DNA of 58,440 nt, from positions 1 through 58,440 of the forward strand of contig JAQXRI010000137.1 of assembly GCA_029218445.1 (NCBI GenBank). The letters are read 5' to 3'. The notes under the pieces were generated by a model, which was given only the letters and a program-made list of their open reading frames with translations, ran no database searches and was not told the origin of the DNA. The DNA is from Prevotellaceae bacterium (GTDB taxonomy: Bacteria > Bacteroidota > Bacteroidia > Bacteroidales > Bacteroidaceae). Shown here one piece after another: positions 25,345-34,859 of the stretch; position 1 is the first letter of the stretch; every line of letters begins with the position of its first letter. The translations under genes were made by a program, and so were the position numbers.

Positions 25345-26544
25345 TTATACGTTCTCTTTTTGTATGAAAGCCGTCAATGTTCTGAGAATGATTTTCATGT
25401 CAAGAACAAAATTATATGTCTGACCATATTTTATGTCAAGCATCTTGCGCTCTTCGGCAGACATGTTGCCTCCTTTGCCTCGCTCTTCTACTTGCCATAA
25501 GCCAGTGAGGCCTGCAGGAGCCATGAATCTGTCGATGCTGTCATCTGACGTCAATCGTTCTGCTTCATAGAGTGGGAGAGGACGGTTGCCTACAATCGAC
25601 ATGTCGCCATGCAGAATGTTTATCAATTGTGGCAATTCGTCAATGCTGTATTTACGAATAAAAGCTCCGACCTTTGTTACACGTGGGTCGTTCTCAATTT
25701 TCACAAACGCATTCTTTACGTCTTCCGTCTTCTTTTTGTTGAATTCGCCTTCGGCCACAACAAAGTCGTCGCCTACCAGCATCACTTCATCATCGCTTAT
25801 CAGCATGTCGGCACCCATTAAATCGTCATTCACACAGCTAAAATCATCAACCAATGAAGTTCCTCCATTGTTGTCGGCGGCGGATTTATTGTGCATTGCG
25901 TACTGATTCTGCGACTTGCTCAATTCCTTCAGTTGCTTGTCGGCATCAACATACATGCTTCGGAATTTCAGAAAATCAAAAACAGTATAGTTGGTACCTA
26001 CTCGCTTTGACCTGAACAGTACAGGACCTTTGCTTTCAAGCTTTATGGCAATGGCGGTAATTAAAAACACTGGTGACAAAACGACAAGTCCAATTACCGA
26101 AAAGACTATGTCAAACAGTCTTTTCCATACAGGAATCTTGAAACGAAGAATCTTGAATTTAGGAACCACAGTTTCAAACAAAATGTCTTCGCGGTCGGAG
26201 ATAAACTGTATCTTCTTGTTGATTTCTGTTACAGATGCCTTTTTGTCTAATGTGTCGTTGATGCCACATTGCTGATAGTGCTGTCGCTCTTCATCCGACA
26301 TTTTGTCTGTAAGAAGAATGACATAAATATTGGGACATTTATTCTTCAGATAGGTGATTTCTGCAACATCCTTCTTCTGTTCGTTACGCTCAAAAAACAG
26401 AATATAATGTTCATTATGGACACCCGGCATACAAAGCTTCGCTGCATCTTTGTATGTTGTTGTCATACGAACTAATTGGCCGGGAACATACTTTAGACGT
26501 TCACGGGTGTTTTGGTTGTCACCAAGATATACTACACCTATCAT
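25345..26544 (-). CDS. Sugar-1-phosphate transferase (PglC/WcaJ-type) fused to an N-terminal pseudo-receiver
   Basis: A 399-residue initiating phosphoglycosyl transferase that loads the first sugar onto undecaprenyl phosphate. The catalytic part (about 139-399) shows a re-entrant helix [32 protein letters not shown] (about 194), [20 protein letters not shown] with the Asp302-Glu303 dyad and NRPLP (325), and [12 protein letters not shown]. An acidic, low-complexity insert fills about 205-275. The first 118 residues look like a CheY-type receiver: Asp9 kept, Thr79 and Lys101 in register, but the phosphoacceptor position in [10 protein letters not shown] is Glu52 instead of Asp. It lies 10 nt after the stand-alone receiver gene. 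A regulatory interaction is inferred, not shown. Confidence 0.82.
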   Translation of the reverse strand: MIGVVYLGDNQNTRERLKYVPGQLVRMTTTYKDAAKLCMPGVHNEHYILFFERNEQKKDVAEITYLKNKCPNIYVILLTDKMSDEERQHYQQCGINDTLDKKASVTEINKKIQFISDREDILFETVVPKFKILRFKIPVWKRLFDIVFSVIGLVVLSPVFLITAIAIKLESKGPVLFRSKRVGTNYTVFDFLKFRSMYVDADKQLKELSKSQNQYAMHNKSAADNNGGTSLVDDFSCVNDDLMGADMLISDDEVMLVGDDFVVAEGEFNKKKTEDVKNAFVKIENDPRVTKVGAFIRKYSIDELPQLINILHGDMSIVGNRPLPLYEAERLTSDDSIDRFMAPAGLTGLWQVEERGKGGNMSAEERKMLDIKYGQTYNFVLDMKIILRTLTAFIQKENV

Positions 26545-26554
26545 ATATATAGTA

Positions 26555-26923
26555 TTAATTTGGTAGAATCTTTTTAACTCTTATCTTCAACTCCATTGGA
26601 TTGAAAGGCTTAACTATATAGTCAACGGCTCCAATCTCCAAAAGGCGGATGCGCTCGTTAGTGCTGTCTTCGCTACTTAACATGATGACAGGTATATGTC
26701 TGAACAACTCATTCTGCTTTATCCATTCCAAGAAATCATCGCCCCTCATGCCCGGCATTCTTATGTCAGAGATTATCAAGTCAGGCGTATTGCCCGACTG
26801 CAACCATTTTACACCTTGGAGTCCATCGGGTAACCACTGGACTTCATAATCGCTCATAAGATAGATGGAGAGAACTTTGGCTATTGTCTCCTTGTCGTCA
26901 AGAATAAGTATCTTCTTTTTCAT
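26555..26923 (-). CDS. Stand-alone response regulator receiver domain (CheY-like), first gene of EPS operon
   Basis: A 122-residue single-domain receiver. The acidic pocket Asp9-Asp10 (ILILDDKET), phosphoacceptor Asp53 (IISDIRMPG), switch Ser83 (IMLSSEDS), Lys105 (VDYIVKPFNP) and aromatic Tyr102 are all present, so it should be phosphorylatable. It lacks an output domain and would work by protein-protein contact, or as a phosphate sink. No histidine kinase gene is in the window. Its position first in the EPS operon, directly before the pseudo-receiver sugar transferase, suggests the transferase or another operon product is the partner. Confidence 0.88.
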   Translation of the reverse strand: MKKKILILDDKETIAKVLSIYLMSDYEVQWLPDGLQGVKWLQSGNTPDLIISDIRMPGMRGDDFLEWIKQNELFRHIPVIMLSSEDSTNERIRLLEIGAVDYIVKPFNPMELKIRVKKILPN

Positions 26924-27004
26924 AATTGCTTTTTATAATTGTATATTTGTTAAATTATAGTATAAAGAAACCATTATTTGGAATCTTAGATTTTATTGAC
27001 AAGT

Positions 27005-27013
27005 GCAAAGGTA
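27005..27013 (-). promoter_or_regulatory. -7 element of the EPS operon promoter
   Basis: Minus strand TTTTTTACCTTTGCACTT contains TACCTTTGC, giving a leader of about 75 nt before the receiver gene. A clear TTTG -33 box is not seen at the right distance. Confidence 0.45.
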
Positions 27014-27143
27014 AAAAATATTTTGATATAATGTACATTTATCAACAAAAAAAATGCGTTTTTTTGAAAAAAAAATTATTTAATCATTTTTTTGGGGGGA
27101 ATTTGTGTAGAAAAGCGTATTATAAGCGTTAAAAATAAAATAT

Positions 27144-28640
27144 ATGGCAAACAGATATTTATTAGGTTTTGATATTGGCAGCAGTTCTGTAAAAGCATCA
27201 CTCGTCAATGCCGACTCAGGTAAGTGCGTAGCATCTGCATTTTATCCCGAACGCGAAGCTCCTATTAAAGCAGTTAAAACCGGCTGGGCTGAACAAGACC
27301 CACAAATGTGGTGGGACAACGCAAAGTTGAGTTTAAAGAAAATAATGGCCGAATCGAATGCCAAGGCAGAGGAAATAAAGGCCATTGGTATATCATATCA
27401 AATGCATGGTTTAGTATGTGTGGACAAGAATCTCAAGCCACTGCGCCCTTCTATCATTTGGTGTGATTCCAGAGCAGTTCCATATGGCGATAAGGCATTT
27501 CACAACATTGGTACAGAAACATGTTTGAAGCATTTGCTTAACTCGCCAGGTAATTTTACAGCTGCAAAATTGGCTTGGGTTAAAGAAAACGAGCCTGAAC
27601 TCTACGAAAAAATCTACAAGGTTATGTTGCCGGGCGATTATATCGCCATGAAGTTGGGCGGAGTGCCCACAACTACAGTTAGTGGATTGAGTGAAGGCAT
27701 GTTTTGGGATTTCAAGGAAAACAAAGTAGCCGATTTCCTTATGGATTATTTTGGATTCGACAACGCTTTGCTTCCAAATATTTACCCAACATTTAGCGTC
27801 CAGGGAGAAGTGACCGCCGAAGCTGCCGCTGAGACAGGATTGCTTGAAGGTACACCTATTTCTTATAGGGCTGGAGACCAACCAAACAATGCCGTTAGCC
27901 TCAACGTGTTCAATCCAGGCGAAATAGCCTCTACTGCTGGTACATCAGGTGTGGTTTATGGTGTATTAGGCGACATTAATTATGACAAAAAGAGTAGAGT
28001 AAACACCTTTGCACACGTTAACCATGAGGTTGACAAGACCCGCCTTGGTGTATTGCTTTGCATCAATGGAACAGGCATACTGAATGCTTGGGTAAGAAGA
28101 AACATTCTTTCTTCGGGCATTGGTTATGCTGAAATGAACGAACTTGCATCAAAAGTAGCAATTGGCAGTGAAGGTGTAAGTGTGATTCCTTTTGGCAATG
28201 GTGCTGAGCGTGTATTGGAAAATAAGGAAATAGGCTGTTCGATAAATGGTCTAAGTTTCAACAAACACACAAGTGCACATATTGTTAGGGCAGCACAAGA
28301 AGGCATCGTATTCAGCTTCTGCTACGGAATGGAAATAATGCAGCAAATGGGCATGGACATTAAGAAAATTCATGCAGGAAAGGCCAACATGTTCTTGAGC
28401 GATATTTTCAGACAAACATTGGCTGGCGTAAGTGGAGCAACCATTGAATTGTACGATACAGACGGTAGTGTAGGAGCTGCAAAGGGTGCAGGTATTGGTG
28501 TTGGTATTTACAAAGACAACAATGAGGCATTCTCTACACTTGACAAGCTTATGGTAATCGAGCCGGAAGAAGCTAAACGTTCAGAGTATCTGAATGCTTA
28601 TTCAGAGTGGAAGAGCCAATTGAACAAATTGAATCAATAA
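27144..28640 (+). CDS. xylB: Xylulokinase
   Basis: A 498-residue cytoplasmic FGGY-family kinase that phosphorylates D-xylulose to xylulose 5-phosphate, feeding pentoses into the pentose phosphate route. YLLGFDIGSSSVKASLVNAD is the N-terminal phosphate-binding loop; ISYQMHGLVCVDKNLKPLRP has the xylulokinase MHG motif; IIWCDSRA follows; SYRAGDQPNNAVSLN carries the catalytic Asp; AGTSGVVYG and the C-terminal GSVGAAKGAGIGVG complete the ATP site. Length is normal. It is alone rather than beside xylose isomerase. A bidirectional hairpin follows. Confidence 0.92.
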   Translation: MANRYLLGFDIGSSSVKASLVNADSGKCVASAFYPEREAPIKAVKTGWAEQDPQMWWDNAKLSLKKIMAESNAKAEEIKAIGISYQMHGLVCVDKNLKPLRPSIIWCDSRAVPYGDKAFHNIGTETCLKHLLNSPGNFTAAKLAWVKENEPELYEKIYKVMLPGDYIAMKLGGVPTTTVSGLSEGMFWDFKENKVADFLMDYFGFDNALLPNIYPTFSVQGEVTAEAAAETGLLEGTPISYRAGDQPNNAVSLNVFNPGEIASTAGTSGVVYGVLGDINYDKKSRVNTFAHVNHEVDKTRLGVLLCINGTGILNAWVRRNILSSGIGYAEMNELASKVAIGSEGVSVIPFGNGAERVLENKEIGCSINGLSFNKHTSAHIVRAAQEGIVFSFCYGMEIMQQMGMDIKKIHAGKANMFLSDIFRQTLAGVSGATIELYDTDGSVGAAKGAGIGVGIYKDNNEAFSTLDKLMVIEPEEAKRSEYLNAYSEWKSQLNKLNQ

Positions 28641-28644
28641 TAAC

Positions 28645-28681
28645 AAAAAAAGAAGTCCGTGATAAGCGGACTTCTTTTTTT
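28645..28681. terminator. Bidirectional terminator between xylB and manC
   Basis: AGAAGTCCG (28651-28659) and CGGACTTCT (28667-28675) form a stem flanked by an A-run on the left and a T-run on the right, so it can end both convergent transcripts. Confidence 0.9.
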
Positions 28682-28682
28682 G

Positions 28683-29744
28683 TTATTCTATGAACTGTTT
28701 GATTCGCTGTTCTTCAGACAACTTGCAAATAAGAAGAGTGTCATCGTTCTCTGCTACGATATAGCCGTCAAGACCTTGTATGACTACTTTTTTCTCTTGC
28801 AGTGTATGGACCATACAGTTGTTTGATTCATACATTTGAATGTCATTTCCAATACATCCGTTACCGTACAAATCTTTTTTGGTCTGCTCCAACAATGAAC
28901 CCCAAGTCCCCAAGTCGCTCCAACCGAAATCACATGGACATACGAATATTTCTTCAGCTTTTTCCATTATGGCATAATCCACGGAGATGCTTTCGCACGT
29001 AGGGAATACCCTGTCTATTTCAGACTGTTCATTTTCTGTTCCATAAATTGGCAACAAAGATTCGAATATTTTCGACATCGAAGGTTGATATACCCTGAAA
29101 GCATTTACTATGGTACTCACATTCCACAAGAATATACCAGAGTTCCAATAGAAATTATTCTTTTTTATATACTGTTGCGCTGTGGCCAAATCAGGCTTTT
29201 CACGGAATGAATCAACCCTGTAAATGTCTTTGCTCCTAAGCGAACTGGATGTGAGGTCAGCCTGAATATATCCATATCCTGTTTCAGGACGGGTAGGCTT
29301 AATGCCTAATGTCACAATAGAATCTGTCTCACTGGTAAATCGCAATCCATCTTTTATAACACGTTTAAATTCTTCAGTATTGGTTACAAGATGGTCACTT
29401 GGCGCAACGACTATGTTTGCTTTAGGGTCGATAGATTTAATCTTCCAGCTTACGTAAGCAATACATGGGGCGGTGTTTCTGCGACATGGCTCACATAGTA
29501 TATGTCCTTCAGGCAACAGTGGGAGTTGTTCTTTTACAATGTCAACATACTTGACATTAGTGACAATCCACGTGTTTTCAATGTCACAAATGCCGTCATA
29601 CCGTTCAACAGTCATTTGCAATAATGATTTGCCTACGCCTAAAACATCAATAAATTGCTTAGGCATTTCGCCGGTACTCATTGGCCAGAACCTACTGCCG
29701 ATACCTCCAGCCATAATTACCAAATGAATCTTTCTTTGTGCCAT
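28683..29744 (-). CDS. manC: Mannose-1-phosphate guanylyltransferase
   Basis: A 353-residue enzyme that makes GDP-mannose from mannose 1-phosphate and GTP, the precursor of GDP-fucose and mannose in surface glycans. Motifs: HLVIMAGGIGSRFWPMSTGE with PKQF (nucleotide-binding GGxGSRxWP...K), VAPSDHLV, and ETGYGYIQADL; the C-terminus is short, without the phosphomannose isomerase domain of bifunctional ManC proteins. The frame extends to a TTG at 29750 but the ATG at 29744 (MAQRKIHLV) is preferred. Own promoter at 29770. Together with the EPS operon 1.8 kb away it may supply donor sugar. Confidence 0.9.
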   Translation of the reverse strand: MAQRKIHLVIMAGGIGSRFWPMSTGEMPKQFIDVLGVGKSLLQMTVERYDGICDIENTWIVTNVKYVDIVKEQLPLLPEGHILCEPCRRNTAPCIAYVSWKIKSIDPKANIVVAPSDHLVTNTEEFKRVIKDGLRFTSETDSIVTLGIKPTRPETGYGYIQADLTSSSLRSKDIYRVDSFREKPDLATAQQYIKKNNFYWNSGIFLWNVSTIVNAFRVYQPSMSKIFESLLPIYGTENEQSEIDRVFPTCESISVDYAIMEKAEEIFVCPCDFGWSDLGTWGSLLEQTKKDLYGNGCIGNDIQMYESNNCMVHTLQEKKVVIQGLDGYIVAENDDTLLICKLSEEQRIKQFIE

Positions 29745-29769
29745 AATCAATGATTTATTTTAATATCTG

Positions 29770-29778
29770 GCAAAGGTA
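29770..29778 (-). promoter_or_regulatory. -7 element of manC
   Basis: Minus strand TTTTTTTGTACCTTTGCCAG contains TACCTTTGC, about 25 nt before the manC ATG. Confidence 0.55.
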
Positions 29779-29817
29779 CAAAAAAATATTTTCTTTCCAA
29801 AAAAAAAACTTGTAAAT

Positions 29818-30450
29818 TTACTGTTTTGTTGCATTCTTATGTTTTATGAATGCCTTTATGGCAAAATATGCAACGCAAAGGGCTACTATGGATAGTATTA
29901 TTATTTTTATGTATTCTGAATACTCTTCAATCTTGTCATTGAGCTGGCTCTCAGGCACAATGGAGTGCAAATACCATCCCAGTGCAGCAAGAATGGAATT
30001 CCATACTCCAGCACCAATGGTTGTATATAGCAGGAATTTGCCAAAGTTCATTTTTGCTAATCCTGCGGGAACTGAAATAAGTTGCCTTATTACAGGTATA
30101 AGACGTCCTGTTAGTGTAGCCACAACACCATGGTCGTCAAAATACTTCTCGCTTTTCTTAACCTTATCCTCGTTTATCAAGCATAGCTTGCCCCATCGGC
30201 TTCGTGCAAATCTATAAATTATCGGCCTTCCCAAATAATATGCTGCGGCATAGTTTATAGCTGCACCGAGGTCAGCACCAATAGTGGCAAACAAAATGAC
30301 TAAAAAGACATTTTGATATCCTGCAGCTGCATGGTATGCGGCCGGTGCCACAACAACTTCTGAAGGAAATGGAATGACTGTACTCTCAATCAACATCAAG
30401 AACAAAATAGTTCCATAGTTTAAGTTTGCTAATAATGACGATAAATTCAT
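29818..30450 (-). CDS. DedA-family membrane protein
   Basis: A 210-residue polytopic membrane protein of the DedA/SNARE-associated (VTT) family, whose members include lipid flippases for undecaprenyl phosphate or phosphatidylethanolamine. Landmarks are IESTVIPFPSEVVVAPAAYH (about 22-41, conserved acidic residue and FPSE), GADLGAAINYAAAYYLGRPI, and FDDHGVVATLTGRLIPVIRQ with the conserved Arg pair (about 108-127), plus SVPAGLAKMNFGKFLLYT. It is the last gene of a glnS-TPR-dedA run, 9 nt after the TPR gene. A role in recycling the polymer lipid carrier is possible but not shown. Confidence 0.85.
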   Translation of the reverse strand: MNLSSLLANLNYGTILFLMLIESTVIPFPSEVVVAPAAYHAAAGYQNVFLVILFATIGADLGAAINYAAAYYLGRPIIYRFARSRWGKLCLINEDKVKKSEKYFDDHGVVATLTGRLIPVIRQLISVPAGLAKMNFGKFLLYTTIGAGVWNSILAALGWYLHSIVPESQLNDKIEEYSEYIKIIILSIVALCVAYFAIKAFIKHKNATKQ

Positions 30451-30459
30451 TCGAAATAT

Positions 30460-31875
30460 TTATTTGTTGTTTTTAATATATTCACAATATTCGGTTGGCT
30501 TCATTCCTTCGGGGAAGAGATGATGCAAGGTCATTTCGGCCTCCTCAGGACTCCTTTCGACTGACATTTTAAGATATTTCAGGAATTCTTCGTCTTTGCC
30601 GAGGTCATAGCAATACAAGGCATAATATGAGATTCCGAAATCTATGGTTTCATCTTCAAAAGGAAAGTGGTCATGCATAATCTGGTATGCCATGTCAGTG
30701 AGATTGTTCTCATAGAGCACAACGCTTGCCTTTAATACATTGACGCTGTGATAATGACATTCTTTCAGCATATTGGCTAAAGTCACCAAGCCATCTTGTT
30801 CCTTACCTGATTCCAAAAGCACGTAACCTTTCAACATGTCAACATGATACTTGTCAACATACTTGCTGAGTTTTGAGAGTTTTTCCAAGTAATGCATCGC
30901 ATGTTCTTCTTCGTGGATATGGCTGAATGCCAATGCCATATTTTCGTATATAGTACACAATTGTTCTGGCTCACCTGAAGAGCATCGTTCAGCCATGATG
31001 TAAGACATAAGTGCTTCGGCATTTTTGGAAAGACTCATGAAGCAGTAACCAAGTTGAACATATCCGTTGGGGTCATAATTATATTTTGCGATATAAGCCA
31101 AATAATAATTTATGGCTTCATTATATTGGTATAATTTTGTCAATGCCTGTGCCTTGCACATTAGACCATGTGGGTTGTCGGGAGTCACAGCAAGCGAGTA
31201 TTCGCTGCTTGTGAGGGCATCCGAAACCTTATCGTTAATTAGCTGGGCACATGACATCATATTCCAATATTTGTGTTCGTAAGGATTCTTGTCAATTGCC
31301 TTGTTCAGCAAGGCTTCCACTTTTTCAATTTCTCCAAACGAACTTAATATCTTGACTTTAAGCTCAATATAGTCGTCTGTATTTTTGTTTTCTACCCGTC
31401 GAATCCATTTGTCGCCCATATCAAAATAGTTATAGTCAACGAAAATGTTTGTTGCGTCAAGAATACAGCAGTCCAACTCTTCATCTTCAGCCATATCCAA
31501 TGCTTCTTCAAACAGCATGTCCGCCATTTCGGGTTCATTCTTGGCCAAGTGAATCTCTGCCTTAATGAAGTAATAGTCGATGCTTTTCTCGCTAAATCTA
31601 TCTATATATTTTTCTGCACCTATAATGTCATCCATATCAATACATTTTCTGACTTTATAAGTAATGGGACCCGGTGCATCAGGAAAAAGTGACAATGCAT
31701 AATCTGCAGTTTTATCTGCTTCTTGGTCTTTATGCATTAGGTTATAATAATCAATAATATCAGTCAAATCGTCGGCATCCAAATAAATTGGATGCCCCGA
31801 TTTGAATGACTCTTCAAATGATTTCAGATTATCTCTGAATTCGTCGTTGTTGAAAAATTCTTCGTCTATTTGCAT
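30460..31875 (-). CDS. Tetratricopeptide repeat protein
   Basis: A 471-residue protein with no signal peptide and many TPR-like helical pairs, for example KYWNMMSCAQLINDKVSDAL, SLAVTPDNPHGLMCKAQALT and GYVQLGYCFMSLSKNAEALM. It is acidic at the N-terminus (MQIDEEFFNNDEFRDNLKSF). TPR proteins are scaffolds for protein contacts; the partner is unknown. It starts directly after the glnS stop (stop at 31876-31878 region, ATG at 31875), so it is co-transcribed with glnS, and dedA follows 9 nt later. I do not recognise a more specific family. Confidence 0.78.
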   Translation of the reverse strand: MQIDEEFFNNDEFRDNLKSFEESFKSGHPIYLDADDLTDIIDYYNLMHKDQEADKTADYALSLFPDAPGPITYKVRKCIDMDDIIGAEKYIDRFSEKSIDYYFIKAEIHLAKNEPEMADMLFEEALDMAEDEELDCCILDATNIFVDYNYFDMGDKWIRRVENKNTDDYIELKVKILSSFGEIEKVEALLNKAIDKNPYEHKYWNMMSCAQLINDKVSDALTSSEYSLAVTPDNPHGLMCKAQALTKLYQYNEAINYYLAYIAKYNYDPNGYVQLGYCFMSLSKNAEALMSYIMAERCSSGEPEQLCTIYENMALAFSHIHEEEHAMHYLEKLSKLSKYVDKYHVDMLKGYVLLESGKEQDGLVTLANMLKECHYHSVNVLKASVVLYENNLTDMAYQIMHDHFPFEDETIDFGISYYALYCYDLGKDEEFLKYLKMSVERSPEEAEMTLHHLFPEGMKPTEYCEYIKNNK

Positions 31876-33591
31876 TTACTTATTAATCTTTGCCCATGTA
31901 TCTTTAAGTCCTACAGTACGGTTAAACACAAGATTGTCGGCTGTAGAATCCAAATCCATGGTAAAATATCCTATTCTTTGGAACTGCAGGAAATCGCCGG
32001 GATTCTTTTCCTTGAGGTACTCTTCTACATAACAGTTGTCAAGAACCTTTAGTGAATCGGGATTCAACAATGCTCTGAAGTCACGCTCGTCGGCCGAAGG
32101 ATTCTCTACATTGAAGAGACGGTCGTAGAGTCTAACTTCTGCTTTTATACAGTGGGCTACGCTAAGCCAGTGGAGAGTGCCCTTGACTTTACGGTTGGCT
32201 CCCTCCATACCGCTTTTGCTAAGTGGGTCGTATTCAGCAAAAACCTCTACGACATTACCTTCCTCATCTTTTTTGCAACCCGTACATTTTATAATATAGG
32301 CATTTTTGAGTCGCACCTCTTTACCTGGTGAAAGTCGGAAGAACTTCTTTGGAGCATCTTCCATAAAATCTTCACGCTCAATCCAAAGTTCACGTCCGAA
32401 TACTATCTTGTGGGTTCCGTCGGCTTCATTCTCAGGGTTGTTCACAGCTATTAGTTCTTCGGTCTGTCCTTCCGGATAGTTCGTCAAAATCAATTTCACC
32501 GGATTGAGGACTGCCGAGACACGGCAAGCCTTCTTGTTCAAATCGTCGCGTACGGCAGCTTCAAGCAGAGCATAGTCGTTTAAAGCATCAAACTTGGTGT
32601 AACCAATAGAGTCGATGAAGTTGCGGATGCTTTGGGCTGAATAACCGCGACGCCTCATTCCACAAACTGTAGGCATTCGTGGATCATCCCAACCGTTTAC
32701 AAGTTTTTCGTCCACGAGGGTATGAAGTTTTCGCTTGCTCATTACAGTATATGTAAGGTTAAGCCTATTGAATTCTATCTGGCGTGGACGATTATCTCCC
32801 ATATTCTCTGTCTCACCGCGCATTTCTTTCAACAGGTCGATAAACTTGTCATACAAAGGACGATGAGGAACAAACTCCAACGTACATATAGAGTGGGTTA
32901 CACCTTCAAAATAGTCACTTTGTCCATGGGCAAAGTCATACATTGGATAAGCATGCCATTTAGTACCCGTACGATGATGTGGTGTATGTATTATGCGATA
33001 TATAACCGGATCACGGAAATGCATGTTCGGATTAGCCATGTCGAGCTTTGCCCTTAATACCATCGAACCTTCTACAGCCTCTGCTGTATTCATTTGTTCA
33101 AACAGCTTTAAGCTTTCTTCAACAGGTCGGTCACGGTAAGGACTTGCTACTCCTGGTGAGGTTGGAGTACCTTTCTGTTGTGCTATTTGTTCTGAAGTTT
33201 GCTCATCAATATATGCCAAACCATTCTTAATCATCCAAATGGCAAAATCCCATAACTGCTGGAAATAGTCGGAAGCATAGTAAACATTACCCCACTTAAA
33301 TCCAAGCCACTGAATGTCATGAAGTATTGAGTCAACATATTCAGTGTCTTCCTTTGAGGGATTAGTGTCGTCAAAACGCAGATTGCAGACTCCATTATAA
33401 CGTTCTGCTACTCCAAAATCCATGCAAATGGCTTTGGCATGACCTATGTGAATATATCCATTTGGCTCAGGTGGGAAACGAGTCTGTATTCGACTACTGT
33501 TCTTTCCTTTGGCCAAATCGCCTTCTACCATTTGCTCAACGAAACTAAGGCTTTTCTTTTCTTCGCCTTCGATAATTTTCTTTTCTTCCAT
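31876..33591 (-). CDS. glnS: Glutaminyl-tRNA synthetase
   Basis: A 571-residue class I synthetase that charges tRNA-Gln. HIGH motif PPEPNGYIHIGHAKAICMDF (about 40-59), LRFDDTNPSKE for ATP binding, VYRIIHTPHHRTGTKWHAYPMYDFAHG-type region (only part quoted: HRTGTKWHAYPMYDFAHG) and the KMSKS variant YTVMSKRKL; two C-terminal beta-barrels recognise the anticodon. Length and order match bacterial GlnRS, a horizontally spread eukaryote-type enzyme also found in Bacteroidota. First gene of the glnS-TPR-dedA operon. Confidence 0.97.
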   Translation of the reverse strand: MEEKKIIEGEEKKSLSFVEQMVEGDLAKGKNSSRIQTRFPPEPNGYIHIGHAKAICMDFGVAERYNGVCNLRFDDTNPSKEDTEYVDSILHDIQWLGFKWGNVYYASDYFQQLWDFAIWMIKNGLAYIDEQTSEQIAQQKGTPTSPGVASPYRDRPVEESLKLFEQMNTAEAVEGSMVLRAKLDMANPNMHFRDPVIYRIIHTPHHRTGTKWHAYPMYDFAHGQSDYFEGVTHSICTLEFVPHRPLYDKFIDLLKEMRGETENMGDNRPRQIEFNRLNLTYTVMSKRKLHTLVDEKLVNGWDDPRMPTVCGMRRRGYSAQSIRNFIDSIGYTKFDALNDYALLEAAVRDDLNKKACRVSAVLNPVKLILTNYPEGQTEELIAVNNPENEADGTHKIVFGRELWIEREDFMEDAPKKFFRLSPGKEVRLKNAYIIKCTGCKKDEEGNVVEVFAEYDPLSKSGMEGANRKVKGTLHWLSVAHCIKAEVRLYDRLFNVENPSADERDFRALLNPDSLKVLDNCYVEEYLKEKNPGDFLQFQRIGYFTMDLDSTADNLVFNRTVGLKDTWAKINK

Positions 33592-33644
33592 TGTATTTCT
33601 GTTATCTGTAATTCTTTATTTTCATTATTAATAAGGTGTACCAA

Positions 33645-34844
33645 TCACTTAGTGTACAAGTCAATGCCAGCGGCCTTATACCATTGCATATTCTTAATCC
33701 TATTGTTCGGGTCGAACGACGGCATATCTTCGTATTGGTCTAATGGGAAAAACATGCTCATTCCGCCATAATTCTCCTCTGTTACCTCAAAATCATCAAT
33801 CCAAAAATAAGATGTCATCCATCTTTCGCTTGGCTTACGATAAACTACGGCTGCATCAAACGCCTGTTTCCATTCACGATAGACATTATCTGACGTATTG
33901 TTTGAAAATACATTTTGCATGTCAAACATAATTGGCTGTCTCAATCCGTTCTTTCCTATCCATTTATAATAATATATGACAGATTTAGTGTTTATAGGGT
34001 AGGGGAGGTTTTCTCCCATAATTATTTTTTTTGTGACTGAAGCCAAATTGTCCATGGCTGCTGTATTAATTACAGAAGTTGGTATTTGAACTTTTTTTCC
34101 GCTATAATCGTATAAAACATGCTTATTCATAATGTCAGCCATTTGTGAGCAATAATCTGTAGCTGTGCTGTACATGTATGGCATGATTTCTTTATAAGGG
34201 ATGCCTGTACTTGGTGTTTCTGAAGGCGAACCAATGATATATTTGGTACTGTTGCGCATTTCAAATGCAACTTCTGCGCACTGCAAAAGACAACAGTCGC
34301 CAACAATAAAGTCAAACTTGGAAGGCAGTGACTCAAACACCATGGCAAGGGTAGGGAAATTAATCCATTTGTCGCCAGACATCGAAGCACCACCATTATT
34401 GTCAGGACCGTATGCTCTTGTTGAAATGGAGTCATTGTCAATAAACCAACCAGTGCAATGCCCCCAAAACACAAAGCCATAGCTTTTGGCTGTATTTTCA
34501 TTCATCACCGATGTTAACAGTGTTTTCATCATATTCGGGCTGGTCATGTAAAAATCGTTGTCAAAAATAGTCTGCGATTCTATTGCGCCGTTTTTCACAA
34601 CCATAGTTTTGGGCTTCGTATTATTATTGTCAACCAGCAATACAGCAACGTTGTTTTCTCCTATGCCAGCCGTTCCGGCAATAATGTCATTGACGTTATC
34701 CTCTACGTCATCCGACAATGAATTGTCACCGGAAATATAGAAGATGACAGTTCGGTCGAAACGAGGTTCAACATTGTCTTCGTTGTCATCTTTACAGCTT
34801 GAAAAAAACACAATACCGCATAATACGGTTAATAAATATTTCAT
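33645..34844 (-). CDS. Clostripain-family (C11) cysteine peptidase lipoprotein
   Basis: From the ATG at 34844 the product is 399 residues with a lipoprotein signal (MKYLLTVLCGIVFFSSCKDD, lipobox Cys17). The caspase-like C11 catalytic pair is visible: His129 in FVFWGHCTGW and Cys185 in FIVGDCCLLQ. C11 enzymes cleave after basic residues and are surface or periplasmic proteins in gut and oral Bacteroidales. The frame extends to 34916 but the upstream part overlaps the divergent promoter. It is divergent from the GH25 gene. Substrate not known. Confidence 0.85.
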   Translation of the reverse strand: MKYLLTVLCGIVFFSSCKDDNEDNVEPRFDRTVIFYISGDNSLSDDVEDNVNDIIAGTAGIGENNVAVLLVDNNNTKPKTMVVKNGAIESQTIFDNDFYMTSPNMMKTLLTSVMNENTAKSYGFVFWGHCTGWFIDNDSISTRAYGPDNNGGASMSGDKWINFPTLAMVFESLPSKFDFIVGDCCLLQCAEVAFEMRNSTKYIIGSPSETPSTGIPYKEIMPYMYSTATDYCSQMADIMNKHVLYDYSGKKVQIPTSVINTAAMDNLASVTKKIIMGENLPYPINTKSVIYYYKWIGKNGLRQPIMFDMQNVFSNNTSDNVYREWKQAFDAAVVYRKPSERWMTSYFWIDDFEVTEENYGGMSMFFPLDQYEDMPSFDPNNRIKNMQWYKAAGIDLYTK

Positions 34845-34859
34845 ATCTTCAACTTTTTT

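Noticed and set aside
17370..26923. Standard capsule locus with Wza and Wzx
   Set aside because: No SLBB/Wza-type export protein or flippase with 12-14 helices is encoded in the operon; the only outer-membrane candidate is TolC-like.
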